Assembly (NCBI RefSeq): GCF_002960425.1
Contig: NZ_POIZ01000012.1
Coordinates: 1-54,762 of the forward strand
DNA: 54,762 nt
DNA from: Streptococcus suis
GTDB lineage: Bacteria > Bacillota > Bacilli > Lactobacillales > Streptococcaceae
Direction of reading: 5' to 3'
Notes under the pieces: model-generated
The model's database searches: none
Told to the model about the DNA's origin: nothing
The model's input: only the letters and a program-made list of their open reading frames with translations
Shown here: piece after piece, positions 7,571 through 17,354 of the stretch
Layout of the letters: each line of letters starts with the position of its first letter
Numbering within the stretch: position 1 is the first letter of the stretch
Translations under genes and position numbers: made by a program

Positions 7571-8380
7571 TTACAATTCAGCCAAGATAGCCTTAACCAA
7601 GCCCTTGAAGTTGCCCTTGATTTGCTCAGTTACTTCTACTACTTCTTCGTGGTTGAGTTCAGATTGGAAACCAGCCGCAAAGTTAGTGATGGCAGAAATA
7701 CCCAAGACTTTCATACCTGAGTGAGCTGCCACGATCACTTCTGGTACTGTTGACATACCGACTGCATGGGCACCCATGGTCTTGAAGGCCAAGATTTCTG
7801 CCGGTGTTTCATAGGTAGGACCTGTCACGCCGAGATAGACACCATTGTCCAACTTGATACCCAATTTTTCCGCAACAGCATGCGCTTTTTCACGGTATTC
7901 TTTGGTGTAGGCATTGGACATATCTGGGAAACGTGGACCAAACTCTTCCAAGTTTTCGCCAATCAGTGGATTTTGACCAGTCATGTTGATGTGGTCTGTA
8001 ATGGCCATAAGGGTACCTGGACCGTAGCCGATACCACCTGCGGCATTGGTCACAATCACACCTTCACAGCCAAGAGCTTTCATGACACGGACTGGGAAGG
8101 TCACGACTTCCATCGGATTGCCTTCATAGAAGTGGAAACGACCTTGCAAAGCCAAGACCTTGCGGCCTGCCAAATCTCCGTAAACCAACTTACCAGCATG
8201 ACCCACAACTGTTGACTTGCCCCAGTTTGGAATGTCCGCGTAGTCAATTACGATAGCATTTTCTACTTCTTCCGCTAATTCGCCCAAGCCTGATCCCAAG
8301 ATCAAACCAAATTCTGGCTTGACCAAACCTTTTTCTTCTAAGAAAGCTTTTGTTTCATTGATTTTTGCTAGTAAACTCAT
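7571..8380 (-). CDS. punA: Purine nucleoside phosphorylase I (inosine/guanosine type)
   Basis: The protein has 269 residues, typical of the trimeric PNP class specific for 6-oxopurine nucleosides. Landmarks are LILGSGLGELAEEVE near residue 30, GRFHFYEGN near 85, TNAAGGIGYGPG near 110 and MSTVPEVIVAAHSGM near 210. It releases hypoxanthine or guanine and pentose-1-phosphate, feeding the phosphopentomutase encoded just upstream. Having both PNP classes next to each other gives cover of adenine and oxopurine nucleosides. AAAAGGAGAAAAT precedes the ATG; the gap to the ArsC-like gene is 11 bp. Confidence 0.93.
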   Translation of the reverse strand: MSLLAKINETKAFLEEKGLVKPEFGLILGSGLGELAEEVENAIVIDYADIPNWGKSTVVGHAGKLVYGDLAGRKVLALQGRFHFYEGNPMEVVTFPVRVMKALGCEGVIVTNAAGGIGYGPGTLMAITDHINMTGQNPLIGENLEEFGPRFPDMSNAYTKEYREKAHAVAEKLGIKLDNGVYLGVTGPTYETPAEILAFKTMGAHAVGMSTVPEVIVAAHSGMKVLGISAITNFAAGFQSELNHEEVVEVTEQIKGNFKGLVKAILAEL

Positions 8381-8391
8381 ATTTTCTCCTT

Positions 8392-8748
8392 TTATAAATA
8401 AGCTGACCAGTCATATTCTGGCATTTTTTCCTTGATGATGTCGAGGGGACGACAGAGGAAGGCTGTCTGCTCTCGCTCGATAATGGGGCGATTAAGAGTA
8501 GCAGGTTCTTCCACTAAACACTGGAAAAGTTCTTCTTCTGACAAGCCTGCTCGCTCTTCTTCTGTCAAACGAATGACTGCAGAGGGCTGACTGCCCATCT
8601 TTTTCAAAAGAGCTGTCAATTCCTCCGCTGTCAGTGGATTTTCTAGATAATTAACCCATTTGATGTCCAGGTCTTGACTGGGCAATAAGACTTGTAATTT
8701 CTTACATTTGCTGCAGTCGGGATTGTAATAGACCGTCAGTTGTTCCAT
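8392..8748 (-). CDS. ArsC/Spx-family thioredoxin-fold protein
   Basis: The protein has 118 residues. It opens YYNPDCSKCKKLQVLL with a Cys-x2-Cys pair and contains LNRPIIEREQTAFLCRP, both standard in the arsenate reductase (ArsC/YffB) family. True arsenate reductases use the first Cys; here no arsenic genes are nearby, so the substrate is unknown and a general redox role is more likely. Its ATG shares one base with the deoB stop (TAATG), so it is translated in step with deoB. The start is fixed by that overlap and a GGA ribosome binding site in deoB. Confidence 0.85.
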   Translation of the reverse strand: MEQLTVYYNPDCSKCKKLQVLLPSQDLDIKWVNYLENPLTAEELTALLKKMGSQPSAVIRLTEEERAGLSEEELFQCLVEEPATLNRPIIEREQTAFLCRPLDIIKEKMPEYDWSAYL

Positions 8749-9959
8749 TAAACCAGTCCTTCCAAGAAACTTTCACCAATCATGGCTTTTTCGACACCGA
8801 AGTTTTCAGCGATAGTCGCTGAAATGTCCGCAAAATGTCCGACTGGCAAGACACCACTTCCTGTGAAGGACTTGCTATAAGCCAAGAGTGGCACATACTC
8901 ACGGGTATGGTCTGTACCTGCATAGGCAGGGTCATTTCCATGGTCAGCCGTAATCAAGAGCAGGTCATCCTCACGCATGTGCTCAATAATTTCTGGAATG
9001 CGGGCATCAAATTCCTGCAAGCAATCGCGATAGCCTTCAATGTCACGACGATGACCATAAACAGCGTCGAAGTCAACCAAGTTGGTAAACGAGAAACCTT
9101 TCTCAAAGTCAGCCAACTGCAAGGTTTCAATCAAGACATCTACACCGTGCATATTTGACTTGGTATGACCCATGTCATTAGTAATGCCTGATGCGTTGAA
9201 AATGTCGCTGATTTTGCCGACAGAATAAGTTGGCACGCCTGCATCAGCAAGCTTGTTGAGAACAGTTGCTTCAAATGGTGACACGGCATAGTCATGACGG
9301 TTGGCAGTCCGTGAGAAATTACCTGGCTCACCAACGTATGGACGGGCGATGATACGACCGAGCAATGCTGGACGTTCAAGGGTGATGGAACGAGCGTATT
9401 CACAGATACGATACAATTCATCCAGTGGAATAATGTCTTCGTGGGCTGCAATCTGAAGCACAGGGTCTGCGGAAGTATAGACGATCAACTCCCCAGTTTC
9501 CATTTGGCGAGGGCCAAAGTCATCAATAACAGCTGTACCTGAATACGGCTTATTTGCCTCACGGATGATTTTGCGTCCTGAAAATTCTTCGATTTTTGTC
9601 AAAATCTCCTCTGGGAAGCCGTCCCAGAAAGTATCGAATGGCTCGGTGATATTGAGTCCCATGATTTCCCAGTGGCCTGTCATAGTATCTTTTCCAAGCG
9701 ATACTTCTTCCAACTTGGTCACGTAGCCAGTCGGATTCTCCTCAGCAGGAACAGTCGCAAGGGCTGTATCACGAGGGATATTTCCAAGACCGATTTTAGC
9801 CATGTTTGGTACAGCCAAACCAGCTTTTTCAGAGATGTGACCGAGGGTGTCAGACTCCGTGTCCGCAATCCCAGCGTTGAAAAACTTGTCTGCATCTGGT
9901 GCCGCACCGATTCCGACAGAATCCATAACCACCAGGTGAATACGTTTAAATTTAGACAT
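8748..9959 (-). CDS. deoB: Phosphopentomutase
   Basis: The enzyme interconverts (deoxy)ribose-1-phosphate and -5-phosphate, linking nucleoside phosphorolysis to the pentose phosphate pathway. I take the start at [10 protein letters not shown] (ATG 9957-9959) because AAAAAGGAGTTCTT precedes it, giving 403 residues, the usual length. An upstream in-frame ATG overlaps the -10 box and cannot be used. Metal-site blocks are [15 protein letters not shown] at the N-terminus, [12 protein letters not shown] near 90 (phosphorylated Thr) and [16 protein letters not shown] near the C-terminus, all intact. It has its own promoter after a terminator that separates it from rpiA. Confidence 0.96.
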   Translation of the reverse strand: MSKFKRIHLVVMDSVGIGAAPDADKFFNAGIADTESDTLGHISEKAGLAVPNMAKIGLGNIPRDTALATVPAEENPTGYVTKLEEVSLGKDTMTGHWEIMGLNITEPFDTFWDGFPEEILTKIEEFSGRKIIREANKPYSGTAVIDDFGPRQMETGELIVYTSADPVLQIAAHEDIIPLDELYRICEYARSITLERPALLGRIIARPYVGEPGNFSRTANRHDYAVSPFEATVLNKLADAGVPTYSVGKISDIFNASGITNDMGHTKSNMHGVDVLIETLQLADFEKGFSFTNLVDFDAVYGHRRDIEGYRDCLQEFDARIPEIIEHMREDDLLLITADHGNDPAYAGTDHTREYVPLLAYSKSFTGSGVLPVGHFADISATIAENFGVEKAMIGESFLEGLV

Positions 9960-10038
9960 AAGAACTCCTTTTTCTAAGAACTTGTATTTACAAGTGAACT
10001 TCTGAATTGCATATACAGGTTCCATTGTTCGTCTTTTC

Positions 10039-10047
10039 ATTATACCA
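10039..10047 (-). promoter_or_regulatory. deoB extended -10 promoter
   Basis: On the minus strand TGG-TATAAT is an extended -10 (TATAAT at 10039-10044). It follows directly after the terminator stem, so the deoB-arsC-punA-deoD unit can be transcribed apart from rpiA. The -35 region is weak (TTTAAT at 17 bp). Confidence 0.65.
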
Positions 10048-10088
10048 TAAAAACGCTCCCCATTAAATAAAAATGAGAAGCGTTTTCA
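10048..10088. terminator. Intrinsic terminator between rpiA and deoB
   Basis: On the minus strand AAAACGCT, CTCATT, loop, AATG-GAG and AGCGTTTT make a long stem followed by a T-rich tail. It reduces read-through from rpiA into deoB. Confidence 0.75.
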
Positions 10089-10090
10089 CT

Positions 10091-10765
10091 TTATTTCTTT
10101 TCAAGAATTTTTGGTCCTTGTGGGGTGCCAACAATGACCTTAGAAATCAAGCCTATGAAAAGCCCATGTTCCACGACACCGACTGTCTTATCCAGTTCGT
10201 CAGCCAGAGCATAGCTATCTTCAATCCGTTGCAAATCAAGGTCAATGATGAAATTTTTCATATCTGTCACATGTTTCTGACCATCCTTCATCCGAAAACT
10301 TGGGCGGTAGCCCTTTTTCTCGAAGAGGCGGAAAAGATTTTCAGAACCATATTGCACCACTTCCACTGGCAACTTGAAGGCTCCAAGGGTATCAACTACC
10401 TTGGATTCATCCACAATCCAGATGCTGTCCTTGCTGTTGACCGCAACCACCTTCTCCATGAGCAGGGCGGCTCCGCCACCCTTGATACCGTTGAAGGCTC
10501 CGTCAACTTCATCAGCTCCATCAACTGTCAAATCTACATAGTCAACTTCATCTATATTCTTTAAAGGAATTCCTAAAGAAGCTGCATGGTCTGCAGTAGC
10601 ATGAGAGGTTGTCACACCAACAATCTGCAAACCCTCTTCCTGCACCCGACGACCGATTTCTTGGACAAAATAGTAGGCTGTTGAACCTGTTCCCAAGCCA
10701 ACAATCATCCCATCCCTCACAAACTCCGCCGCCTTAATTCCAACCTGTTCCTTTAAATTTGTCAT
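10091..10765 (-). CDS. rpiA: Ribose-5-phosphate isomerase A
   Basis: The protein has 224 residues and interconverts ribose-5-phosphate and ribulose-5-phosphate. [18 protein letters not shown] near residue 20 binds phosphate, [24 protein letters not shown] near 80-105 holds the catalytic Asp, Glu and Lys, and WIVDESKVV near 118 is also conserved. AAAGGAG with 6-nt spacing supports the start. It stands at the head of the pentose/nucleoside cluster, but a terminator follows it. Confidence 0.96.
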   Translation of the reverse strand: MTNLKEQVGIKAAEFVRDGMIVGLGTGSTAYYFVQEIGRRVQEEGLQIVGVTTSHATADHAASLGIPLKNIDEVDYVDLTVDGADEVDGAFNGIKGGGAALLMEKVVAVNSKDSIWIVDESKVVDTLGAFKLPVEVVQYGSENLFRLFEKKGYRPSFRMKDGQKHVTDMKNFIIDLDLQRIEDSYALADELDKTVGVVEHGLFIGLISKVIVGTPQGPKILEKK

Positions 10766-10780
10766 GAATTGCTCCTTTCA

Positions 10781-10807
10781 GCTAAACCGTTTACATTCAT
10801 TATAGCA
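10781..10807 (-). promoter_or_regulatory. rpiA promoter with a partial cre-like site
   Basis: On the minus strand TG-C-TATAAT (TATAAT at 10799-10804) is an extended -10. Just downstream TGTAAACGGTTTAG (10782-10795) matches the left half of a cre site fully but departs at the last two bases. CcpA control is possible but unproven. Confidence 0.5.
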
Positions 10808-10863
10808 TGGATAGAAAATTCTGCCTACTGATTTCTACAAGAAGGGGGACAAAACCTGCCCCA

Positions 10864-13800
10864 TCATAATTTCTCCACATCTTTCAGCTTCACGGAAACA
10901 ATCTTGGACACGCCAGATTCCTGCATGGTCACCCCATACATGGCATCCGCCGCCGCCATGGTCCCTTTTCGGTGGGTCACGACGATAAACTGACTGTCCT
11001 TGTCAAAGCGATTGAGGTAGTCCCCGAAACGCTTGACATTGGCCTCGTCCAAGGCTGCCTCCACCTCGTCCAAGATGACAAAAGGAATGGTCTTAACGCG
11101 GATAATGGAAAATAGCAGAGCGAGGGCCGAGAGGGCCTTTTCGCCACCTGACATGAGGTTGAGCGATTGAATTTTCTTACCCGGAGGCTGAACAGAAATC
11201 TCCACACCTGCAGTCAACATATCCTGCTCCGTCAAAATCAAGTCCGCAGAACCACCGCCAAACATCTGTCTGAAAGTCTGCTTAAAGCTTTCGCGAATGG
11301 CTTCAAAAGTGACTTTGAAGCGTTCCTTGACTTCGTCATCCATCTCATGAATAGTGTTCAAGAGCAAATCACGCGCAGACAAAATGTCTGTCCGTTGCTC
11401 ATTGAGGAAGGTGAGACGATTATGAACCTCATCATACTGCTCAATGGCATCCAGGTTGACAGGACCGAGAGCACGAATAGAACGTTCCAGGTCTTTCAGA
11501 CTTTGTTCAGCAAGTGGCAAATTCTCAACTTCCTTAGCTTGATTGCTAGCTTCTTCAAAGCTCACTTTGAAATGCTCAGTCAAATTGCCTAGCAAGGTCC
11601 GTAATCTATCTCCTGCTTGCTCACATTCCGCTTCCAACTTAGCCTGTTTGCGAATGAGGTCATCATTCTTAGTCCGAGCTTGCTGCAACCTTTCTTCCAA
11701 GTCTTCAAACTGCCCATCAATATCTTCCAGCTCAAATTTCAAGCGGATTTGAATCTGATTGGTCTGTACTTGCTTGTCAGTCGCAGCATGCAACTGCTCT
11801 TCAAGGATGTCAATACTTGTATCTTCGAGAGCTACTAACTTCTGGTCAATTATATCCTCTAGGAGAGAAATATCCTTTTCAGTTGCTTCTTTTTCTTCCT
11901 GCAAGCGTGTCAGGTCTGTCTGTTCAAAGCGCAACTGACTAGAAACTTCTGCCTGCTCCAAGGTCAGTTGTCCCTTCTGGGTCTGCAAGGCTTGTAAACT
12001 TTCTTGGATACTGTCACGATTGTCACGCACCTGATTGATTTGCTGGTCCAAGGCTTGTTTTTTCTCCGTCAAGGCTTGAAGATTGACTTCTTCCTTGGTC
12101 GCTTCTTCTTCCAGCTCGGTCAAAATGCTTGGACTGACTTGGCTCATTTGCAGGTCGTATTGGGCTGTCACTTGGGCCAGACGATTTTCTGCTTGTTCCT
12201 GATGAATGCTAGCACTCTGCTGGTTCAATCTTGCCTCTTCACCCTCGGTCTTAATGCTTTCCAAGCTTTCTCTAATCTGGTCTAGACTTTTCTTCTTAGT
12301 CGCCACCAAGCTTTCTTGCTCCTGCAACTGGCTAGACAGCTCTGCTATTTCTCCCAAAAGAGCATCCAGTTCAGGCTTGATAAAAGTCGTGTTATTATTC
12401 CGATTGCTCCCACCAGCAAAGGCTCCACCAGGACGGATTTCAGCCCCGTCCATGGTCACCATGCGGACCTGGAACTTGGTCGCACGCGCCGCCTGATTGG
12501 CATGGTCAATGGTGTCAAAAATCGCAATAGTACCCAGTAAATTTTGGAAAATCGCATCTAGGTTTGGCTGGTAGGTCACCAAATCACTAGCCAGCCCCAA
12601 AAAGCCGTCGGAAGCTTCTAGGAGAGAAACTTGCTGACCAGAAAGCTGGCGTGGCTTGATGGTTGTCAAAGGCAAGAAGGTTGCCCGCCCTTGACGCTTC
12701 TCCTTTAAGAAAGCAATAGCTCGCTTGGCTGTGACCTCATCTTCAACAATGACGTTTTGGCTGGCCCCGCCCAGAGCAATTTCCAGGGCTGTCTGGTAAC
12801 GATTATCGAAGGTCAGTTGCTCACTGACTGCCCCGATAATGCCACCCAGACTAGACGAAGCCTGCAAGACAGCCTTGACCCCTGCGTAGAAATTGGAGTG
12901 ATTTTTTAAAATGGCTTCCAAGCTAGCTTGACGCGCTTGTTTGCCCTTCAATAAATCCAGTAAATCAAAAAGACTACTTTGCTCAGCCTGATAGGCTGCC
13001 TGTGCCTGATCTAGCTCTTCTTTCTTAGTCTGATAGGCTCCCAGTAAGTCCTTCAAAACTTGATCAGCTTTCTCTGCTGCAAGTCGGCTCTTATCCAATT
13101 CTTCTTGAGCCAGCTCTTTCTCAACCTGCAAACGTGCCAGATCTGCCGACTTGCTTTCTGACAGACTGATTTGATTGGCAATGTCCTGCTGAAGCTTGGT
13201 CAAGCGGTTTGAAGCTTCCGCCTCTTCCTGCATGAGCGCCACATACTGCTCACGCAGATGGTCCAACACCTGATCAGGATCTTCAGAGAAGTAGGAAATT
13301 TCCTTATCCACCGCAGCAATATCTTCTTTCAAGCTAGACAAAGACCACTCCAACTGTCCAATTTTCTCTTGCCTTTGCCCAATCTGTTGAACCAAACCAG
13401 CCCGCTTCTCTAGCATGCTTTCCAAACGCTCTTGAGCCTCTTGACGACTGGATTCATTTTGACTGGATTCCAGTTTATGAACCTCAATTTTTCGCTCCAA
13501 GTCACTGATTAACTTGGTCAGTTCTAGCAAAACAGCCTGTTCACGTTCCATCTGTTCAGATAAACGATGACGCTTCTCTTTTAAGGTCTGGTTTTCCTGT
13601 TCCAATTCAGACCGCTGTTGGTAGTAGCTGGTCAATTCCGTTTTTACAGTTTCGAGTTCAGCTTCTTTTTCCGATAATGTTTCCTTACCAAGCCTCAACT
13701 GGGCAACCAAAACATCCAGATACAGTTTCTTACGTTGCCCATCCAATTCCAAAAATTTCTTGGCTGTTTGAGCCTGCTTCTCCAAGGGTTTGACCTGATT

Positions 13801-14397
13801 GTCCAGTTCATAGATAATATCGTCCAAGCGATCTAAATTTCCTTGAGCTTGTGCCAGCTTGCTTTCCGTTTCTTTCTTACGGGTCTTGTATTTTAAGACC
13901 CCTGCAGCCTCTTCAAAAATAGCACGGCGTTCCTCTGGCTTGGAATTGAAAATTGCTTCAACCCGACCTTGAGAAATAATGGAGAAAGAATCCCGACCCA
14001 AGCCCGTATCCATGAAAAGATCATGAATATCCCTCAAACGAACCTTCTTTCCGTCAATCAGGTACTCACTATCACCAGACCGATAAATGTGGCGTTCTAC
14101 CTTGATTTCCTTAGCCTTATCCGCAATAAATCCGCTAGAATTATCCAAGGTCACCACTACCGAGGCATAGTTAAGAGCCTTGCGGCTTTCCGTTCCTGCA
14201 AAGATAACGTCAGGCATCTTGCCTCCACGCAGGCTCTTGGCAGAAGATTCCCCCAAGGCCCAACGTAGACTTTCAGTAATATTGGACTTGCCAGAACCAT
14301 TCGGTCCCACAACGGCCGTTACTCCACGGTCAAAGACCACCTTGGTCTTATCCGCAAAGGACTTAAAGCCCTGCATTTCAATCGATTTTAGATACAT
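10864..14397 (-). CDS. smc: Chromosome segregation protein SMC
   Basis: The protein has 1177 residues, the usual SMC size. The N-terminal ATPase half has Walker A GPNGSGKSN at 31-39. Two long coiled coils flank a hinge at roughly 500-680 (GGIIGAVSEQL ... GGAFAGGSNRN). The C-terminal half carries the signature LSGGEKALSALALLF and Walker B VILDEVEAALDEAN. SMC dimers with ScpA/ScpB extrude and organise newly replicated DNA. The gene starts 2 bp after the rnc stop, so both are co-transcribed, as in other streptococci. No frameshift or gap is visible. Confidence 0.97.
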   Translation of the reverse strand: MYLKSIEMQGFKSFADKTKVVFDRGVTAVVGPNGSGKSNITESLRWALGESSAKSLRGGKMPDVIFAGTESRKALNYASVVVTLDNSSGFIADKAKEIKVERHIYRSGDSEYLIDGKKVRLRDIHDLFMDTGLGRDSFSIISQGRVEAIFNSKPEERRAIFEEAAGVLKYKTRKKETESKLAQAQGNLDRLDDIIYELDNQVKPLEKQAQTAKKFLELDGQRKKLYLDVLVAQLRLGKETLSEKEAELETVKTELTSYYQQRSELEQENQTLKEKRHRLSEQMEREQAVLLELTKLISDLERKIEVHKLESSQNESSRQEAQERLESMLEKRAGLVQQIGQRQEKIGQLEWSLSSLKEDIAAVDKEISYFSEDPDQVLDHLREQYVALMQEEAEASNRLTKLQQDIANQISLSESKSADLARLQVEKELAQEELDKSRLAAEKADQVLKDLLGAYQTKKEELDQAQAAYQAEQSSLFDLLDLLKGKQARQASLEAILKNHSNFYAGVKAVLQASSSLGGIIGAVSEQLTFDNRYQTALEIALGGASQNVIVEDEVTAKRAIAFLKEKRQGRATFLPLTTIKPRQLSGQQVSLLEASDGFLGLASDLVTYQPNLDAIFQNLLGTIAIFDTIDHANQAARATKFQVRMVTMDGAEIRPGGAFAGGSNRNNNTTFIKPELDALLGEIAELSSQLQEQESLVATKKKSLDQIRESLESIKTEGEEARLNQQSASIHQEQAENRLAQVTAQYDLQMSQVSPSILTELEEEATKEEVNLQALTEKKQALDQQINQVRDNRDSIQESLQALQTQKGQLTLEQAEVSSQLRFEQTDLTRLQEEKEATEKDISLLEDIIDQKLVALEDTSIDILEEQLHAATDKQVQTNQIQIRLKFELEDIDGQFEDLEERLQQARTKNDDLIRKQAKLEAECEQAGDRLRTLLGNLTEHFKVSFEEASNQAKEVENLPLAEQSLKDLERSIRALGPVNLDAIEQYDEVHNRLTFLNEQRTDILSARDLLLNTIHEMDDEVKERFKVTFEAIRESFKQTFRQMFGGGSADLILTEQDMLTAGVEISVQPPGKKIQSLNLMSGGEKALSALALLFSIIRVKTIPFVILDEVEAALDEANVKRFGDYLNRFDKDSQFIVVTHRKGTMAAADAMYGVTMQESGVSKIVSVKLKDVEKL

Positions 14398-14399
14398 AC

Positions 14400-15086
14400 C
14401 TATCCTCTAGCCTCCACAGCATTTTTTGCGGCGGCTTGTTCAGCTAATTTCTTAGAGCGACCACGACCACGACCAATCACACGCTGGTCGGCAGACACCT
14501 CCACTTCAAAGGTCTTATCATGGGCAGGACCTGATTCAGCCACTACCTGATAAGCAATAGCAATCTCACCATTGACCTGCAGAATTTCCTGCAAGGCGGT
14601 CTTGTAGTCAGTCACGCGCTCGAAGTTCCCTTTTTCCAAGCGAGGAATCATGACCTTATGGATAAATTCCTCCACGGTCTTTTCCCCCTTGTCCAATAGC
14701 AGAGCTCCTAAGAAAGCCTCGAAAGCATCTCCTAAAATGGTATCGCGATTGCGTCCCCCAGACTTCTCTTCCCCCTTACCAAGACGAAGAAAACGATCGA
14801 AACCACAGGCACGTGAAAATCCTGCCAAAGACTCCTCACGAACAAAGGTCGAACGCAACTTAGACATTTCCCCCTCTGGTCTGTCAGGATATTTTTGATA
14901 GAGATACTTAGAAATCATCAACTGGAGAACAGCGTCTCCTAAAAATTCCAAGCGTTCATTATGTGAAATTTTTAGAAGGCGATGCTCATTGGCATAAGAG
15001 GTATGGGTAAAGGCCGTTTCCAACAAATTCAAATCCGAAAAATCAATCCCAAAATCAGCCAAAAGTTTTGTATGTAAAGATTTCAT
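14400..15086 (-). CDS. rnc: Ribonuclease III
   Basis: The enzyme cuts double-stranded RNA in rRNA and mRNA maturation. The catalytic domain has [14 protein letters not shown] near residue 45 and [15 protein letters not shown] near 120, giving the metal-binding Glu/Asp set; a dsRNA-binding domain fills the last 70 residues. Two ATGs are adjacent; I choose the second (15084-15086, 228 aa) because it lies 7 nt from AAGGAG while the first lies 4 nt away. A promoter with extended -10 TGG-TATAAT (15152-15157) precedes it. smc follows in the same transcript. Confidence 0.96.
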   Translation of the reverse strand: MKSLHTKLLADFGIDFSDLNLLETAFTHTSYANEHRLLKISHNERLEFLGDAVLQLMISKYLYQKYPDRPEGEMSKLRSTFVREESLAGFSRACGFDRFLRLGKGEEKSGGRNRDTILGDAFEAFLGALLLDKGEKTVEEFIHKVMIPRLEKGNFERVTDYKTALQEILQVNGEIAIAYQVVAESGPAHDKTFEVEVSADQRVIGRGRGRSKKLAEQAAAKNAVEARG

Positions 15087-15228
15087 CATCTAACTCCTTT
15101 CTAAAGAGTAATCGTTACAAAATAGAAGTTTCAAATTCACTTCATCCTATCATTATACCACATTTTCCACTGGACTTCTCCTGTCAGCTTAGCTTTCTAC
15201 AAGTACAAACGTCCTATTTTTGCAAACA

Positions 15229-15257
15229 TTTACATATCCATCCTTTTTCGATAGAAT
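15229..15257 (+). promoter_or_regulatory. Promoter of the membrane acyltransferase gene
   Basis: TTTACA (15229-15234), a 17-bp spacer and TAGAAT (15252-15257) form a sound sigma-A promoter, 25 bp before the ATG with its GAAGGGAG ribosome binding site. It is divergent from rnc. Confidence 0.7.
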
Positions 15258-15281
15258 GGAAGAAAAAAGAAGGGAGTTAGC

Positions 15282-16280
15282 ATGCAACATAATCCAAAAC
15301 CACTCAACACCTCACTACTCTCCCTCCTACAATTTATGGGAGCCATTCTAGTCATTGCCCTCCATTGCCGTAGACTATTTGAAGCAGACCAGCTCCACTT
15401 CATCCAAAAATCCATCTTTAGTCGCATGGTCGTCCCCTACTTCATGGTCACCGCCAGCTTCTTCCTCCGACGCAACTACCCCAGTCTCTCCAAACAATAC
15501 CTGATCCGCTACAGCAAACAATACCTGACCTGGTCCGCCCTCTACCTGCCCTTCTACCTCTTCTACCTAACTCTTCAAGAAATCCCCTTCCCCTACTACC
15601 CACTCGCCCTCCTAGTCGGACTGACCTACACCGGAACCAGCTACCAACTCTGGTACATGCTCGCCTTCTTGCTTGGCCTTGTCCTCGTCCATTTTTCCTT
15701 GGAGAAATGGGGCTGGCGCATCACAGCTTGTCTCGCCTGCCTTCTCTATCTTCTAGGCTCAGTCGAAACCTACTCCTCCTACCTGGCAGAATCGATTTTC
15801 CTGACCGCATTTGACAGCTACAAAACCATCTTTTTCACCAGCCGCAACGGCCTCTTCTACGCACCGATTTTTGTCCTGACAGGCTTTTACCTAGCCGACA
15901 AACTCAATCACCCCATTTTCCAACACCAACAAAAAACCAAACTACTTGTCTGCATAGCTCTTTTAACTTTTGAGGCTACAATCATCTATCTCAATCAGGG
16001 CTACGACAAGAACTTTCTATTTAGCCTAATTCCATTCACAGCCTATCTAGTCGCTTGGACCCTAACCACCGACCTCTTCCGCCAGAAAAAATTCCAATTT
16101 CTAAAGGAATATGCCAGTTACTATTATTTTATCCATGTTATCCCAGTCGAAGTCAGCTTTTTCTTCCTAGAAAATCATTCCCTGACCATAATACAGAAAG
16201 GTTGGCTAGTCTTCTTTATCACCATCATCACTTGCCAACTGCTCAGCTGGTTAATCATTAAGCACAAAAGAACCTTGTAA
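15282..16280 (+). CDS. Acyltransferase-3-like integral membrane protein
   Basis: The protein has 332 residues and about ten hydrophobic segments. The opening, SLLQFMGAILVIALHCRRLF, has the early His-Arg of the acyltransferase-3 family (OafA/NodX/VanTG-type). QLWYMLAFLLGL and YYYFIHVIPVEV further along also match. Such proteins move acyl or succinyl groups onto cell-surface glycans or lipids; the substrate here is unknown. It is a single gene, divergent from rnc and convergent with the regulator that follows. Codons ending in C (CTC, TAC, TTC, ACC) are strikingly favoured over its neighbours, which suggests recent acquisition or strong mutational drift. Confidence 0.75.
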   Translation: MQHNPKPLNTSLLSLLQFMGAILVIALHCRRLFEADQLHFIQKSIFSRMVVPYFMVTASFFLRRNYPSLSKQYLIRYSKQYLTWSALYLPFYLFYLTLQEIPFPYYPLALLVGLTYTGTSYQLWYMLAFLLGLVLVHFSLEKWGWRITACLACLLYLLGSVETYSSYLAESIFLTAFDSYKTIFFTSRNGLFYAPIFVLTGFYLADKLNHPIFQHQQKTKLLVCIALLTFEATIIYLNQGYDKNFLFSLIPFTAYLVAWTLTTDLFRQKKFQFLKEYASYYYFIHVIPVEVSFFFLENHSLTIIQKGWLVFFITIITCQLLSWLIIKHKRTL

Positions 16281-16303
16281 GATCTCACTTACAAGGCTTT
16301 TTT
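16273..16303. terminator. Bidirectional terminator between convergent genes
   Basis: CCTTGTAAG and CTTACAAGG form a perfect 9-bp stem with a 6-nt loop and seven T. It serves the acyltransferase and, weakly, the regulator on the other strand. Confidence 0.85.
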
Positions 16304-17343
16304 TACAAATCAAAATCCTCTTTCAACTTATCAATCACCTGTAGGAGCAGGTCGCGATTGACACTGTATTTGACATTCTTGTCTTTGGCATTAAAGAGAA
16401 GCAAGTCACCGTTAATCAACTTTTGGGTGTGGAAAGACACTGCCGCCCCTGTAATAGCCAGGCGTTCTGCAATGTCCTTGCTCTTGGCATGGGGCTTGGT
16501 CAGTTCCACCAAGACCTGGTAACGCGTGCTATCACTAATGACTTTAAGAGCCCTTGTCAAATCATCCAGATCCAGCTCCTCATTTGACAGCATCATCTGA
16601 TCAATTCGACAGGAAGCTAAAAGAGCGACTTTCATATAGTCAAATTGTTCATTGCCATAATAAGCAAACCAATAATTCCAGGGACTGAGAACGAAGAATT
16701 GAGCATTTTCAACACCCAGAGTATCTAAGCTGGTCATGGCTAACTGCTTGGATTCTCTGTAGAGTTTTTCAATGTCAAAATCTCTAGCAAATTCTTCCCT
16801 CTCGGTCCTTGCCCCTTCAAAATATGGCTGATAGATTGGGAGTAGCTTGTTCAGGAGATGGACAGACCGCTCAACTGTTTCTAAAGGATTGCGGATAGCC
16901 AGTGACCAGTACCACTTATCTGCCGGCTTTTTATCCGTTTTTTCCAAAAGTTCCATGAGGCTGAGGGTCTTCTCACGATGTCCGTCATTTTCAGACGCTA
17001 GCATGGTCCGCATGGCATCTTCTACTTCTTCTTGAGACAGCTTTAAAATCAATTGACAAGCTTCCTCAACTGTCTTTGGATCCTGCCCATCATTCAAGAG
17101 ATAGAAATAAAGACTATGCAAAATGTTAAAAATATGTCCCCAGACAAAGACTTGATTGACTTCCTGACGAAAATCTGCCAACTTTTCTTCAATATCATCA
17201 CGAATGTCCAAGGCATCTTTGAGAATGTCTTTTTCTTTCTGTGAAAAATCCGCCTCAATCGGTTCCTCACGTTCTCTAACAATTAAAGGAATAAAGAATT
17301 TTTCGACAATTTCGCTTCTATAATCTCGGTAATCTAATTTCAT
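16303..17343 (-). CDS. ArsR-like winged-helix transcriptional regulator
   Basis: The C-terminal 85 residues are an ArsR-type winged helix: LKVISDSTRYQVLVELTK, then DIAERLAITGAAVSFHTQKL and a wing with KDKNVKYSV. No metal-binding Cys pair is present. The N-terminal 250 residues are an uncharacterised helical domain common to this family of long ArsR-like proteins. I place the start at MKLDYRDYRS (ATG 17341-17343), 7 nt after AGAAAG, rather than the ATG two codons earlier. It follows the MFS gene by 11 bp and probably controls it, with the palindromic site at 18644-18661 as a likely operator. Confidence 0.8.
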   Translation of the reverse strand: MKLDYRDYRSEIVEKFFIPLIVREREEPIEADFSQKEKDILKDALDIRDDIEEKLADFRQEVNQVFVWGHIFNILHSLYFYLLNDGQDPKTVEEACQLILKLSQEEVEDAMRTMLASENDGHREKTLSLMELLEKTDKKPADKWYWSLAIRNPLETVERSVHLLNKLLPIYQPYFEGARTEREEFARDFDIEKLYRESKQLAMTSLDTLGVENAQFFVLSPWNYWFAYYGNEQFDYMKVALLASCRIDQMMLSNEELDLDDLTRALKVISDSTRYQVLVELTKPHAKSKDIAERLAITGAAVSFHTQKLINGDLLLFNAKDKNVKYSVNRDLLLQVIDKLKEDFDL

Positions 17344-17354
17344 ACGCATACTTT

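Noticed and set aside
8748..10040. Longer deoB frame starting at 10040 (430 codons)
   Set aside because: The ATG overlaps the TATAAT box, no ribosome site precedes it, and the 403-residue start has a strong one and the family length.
10838..10864. Terminator after smc
   Set aside because: GGGGCAGG / TCCCCC has poor pairing and only a weak T run; not supported well enough to list.
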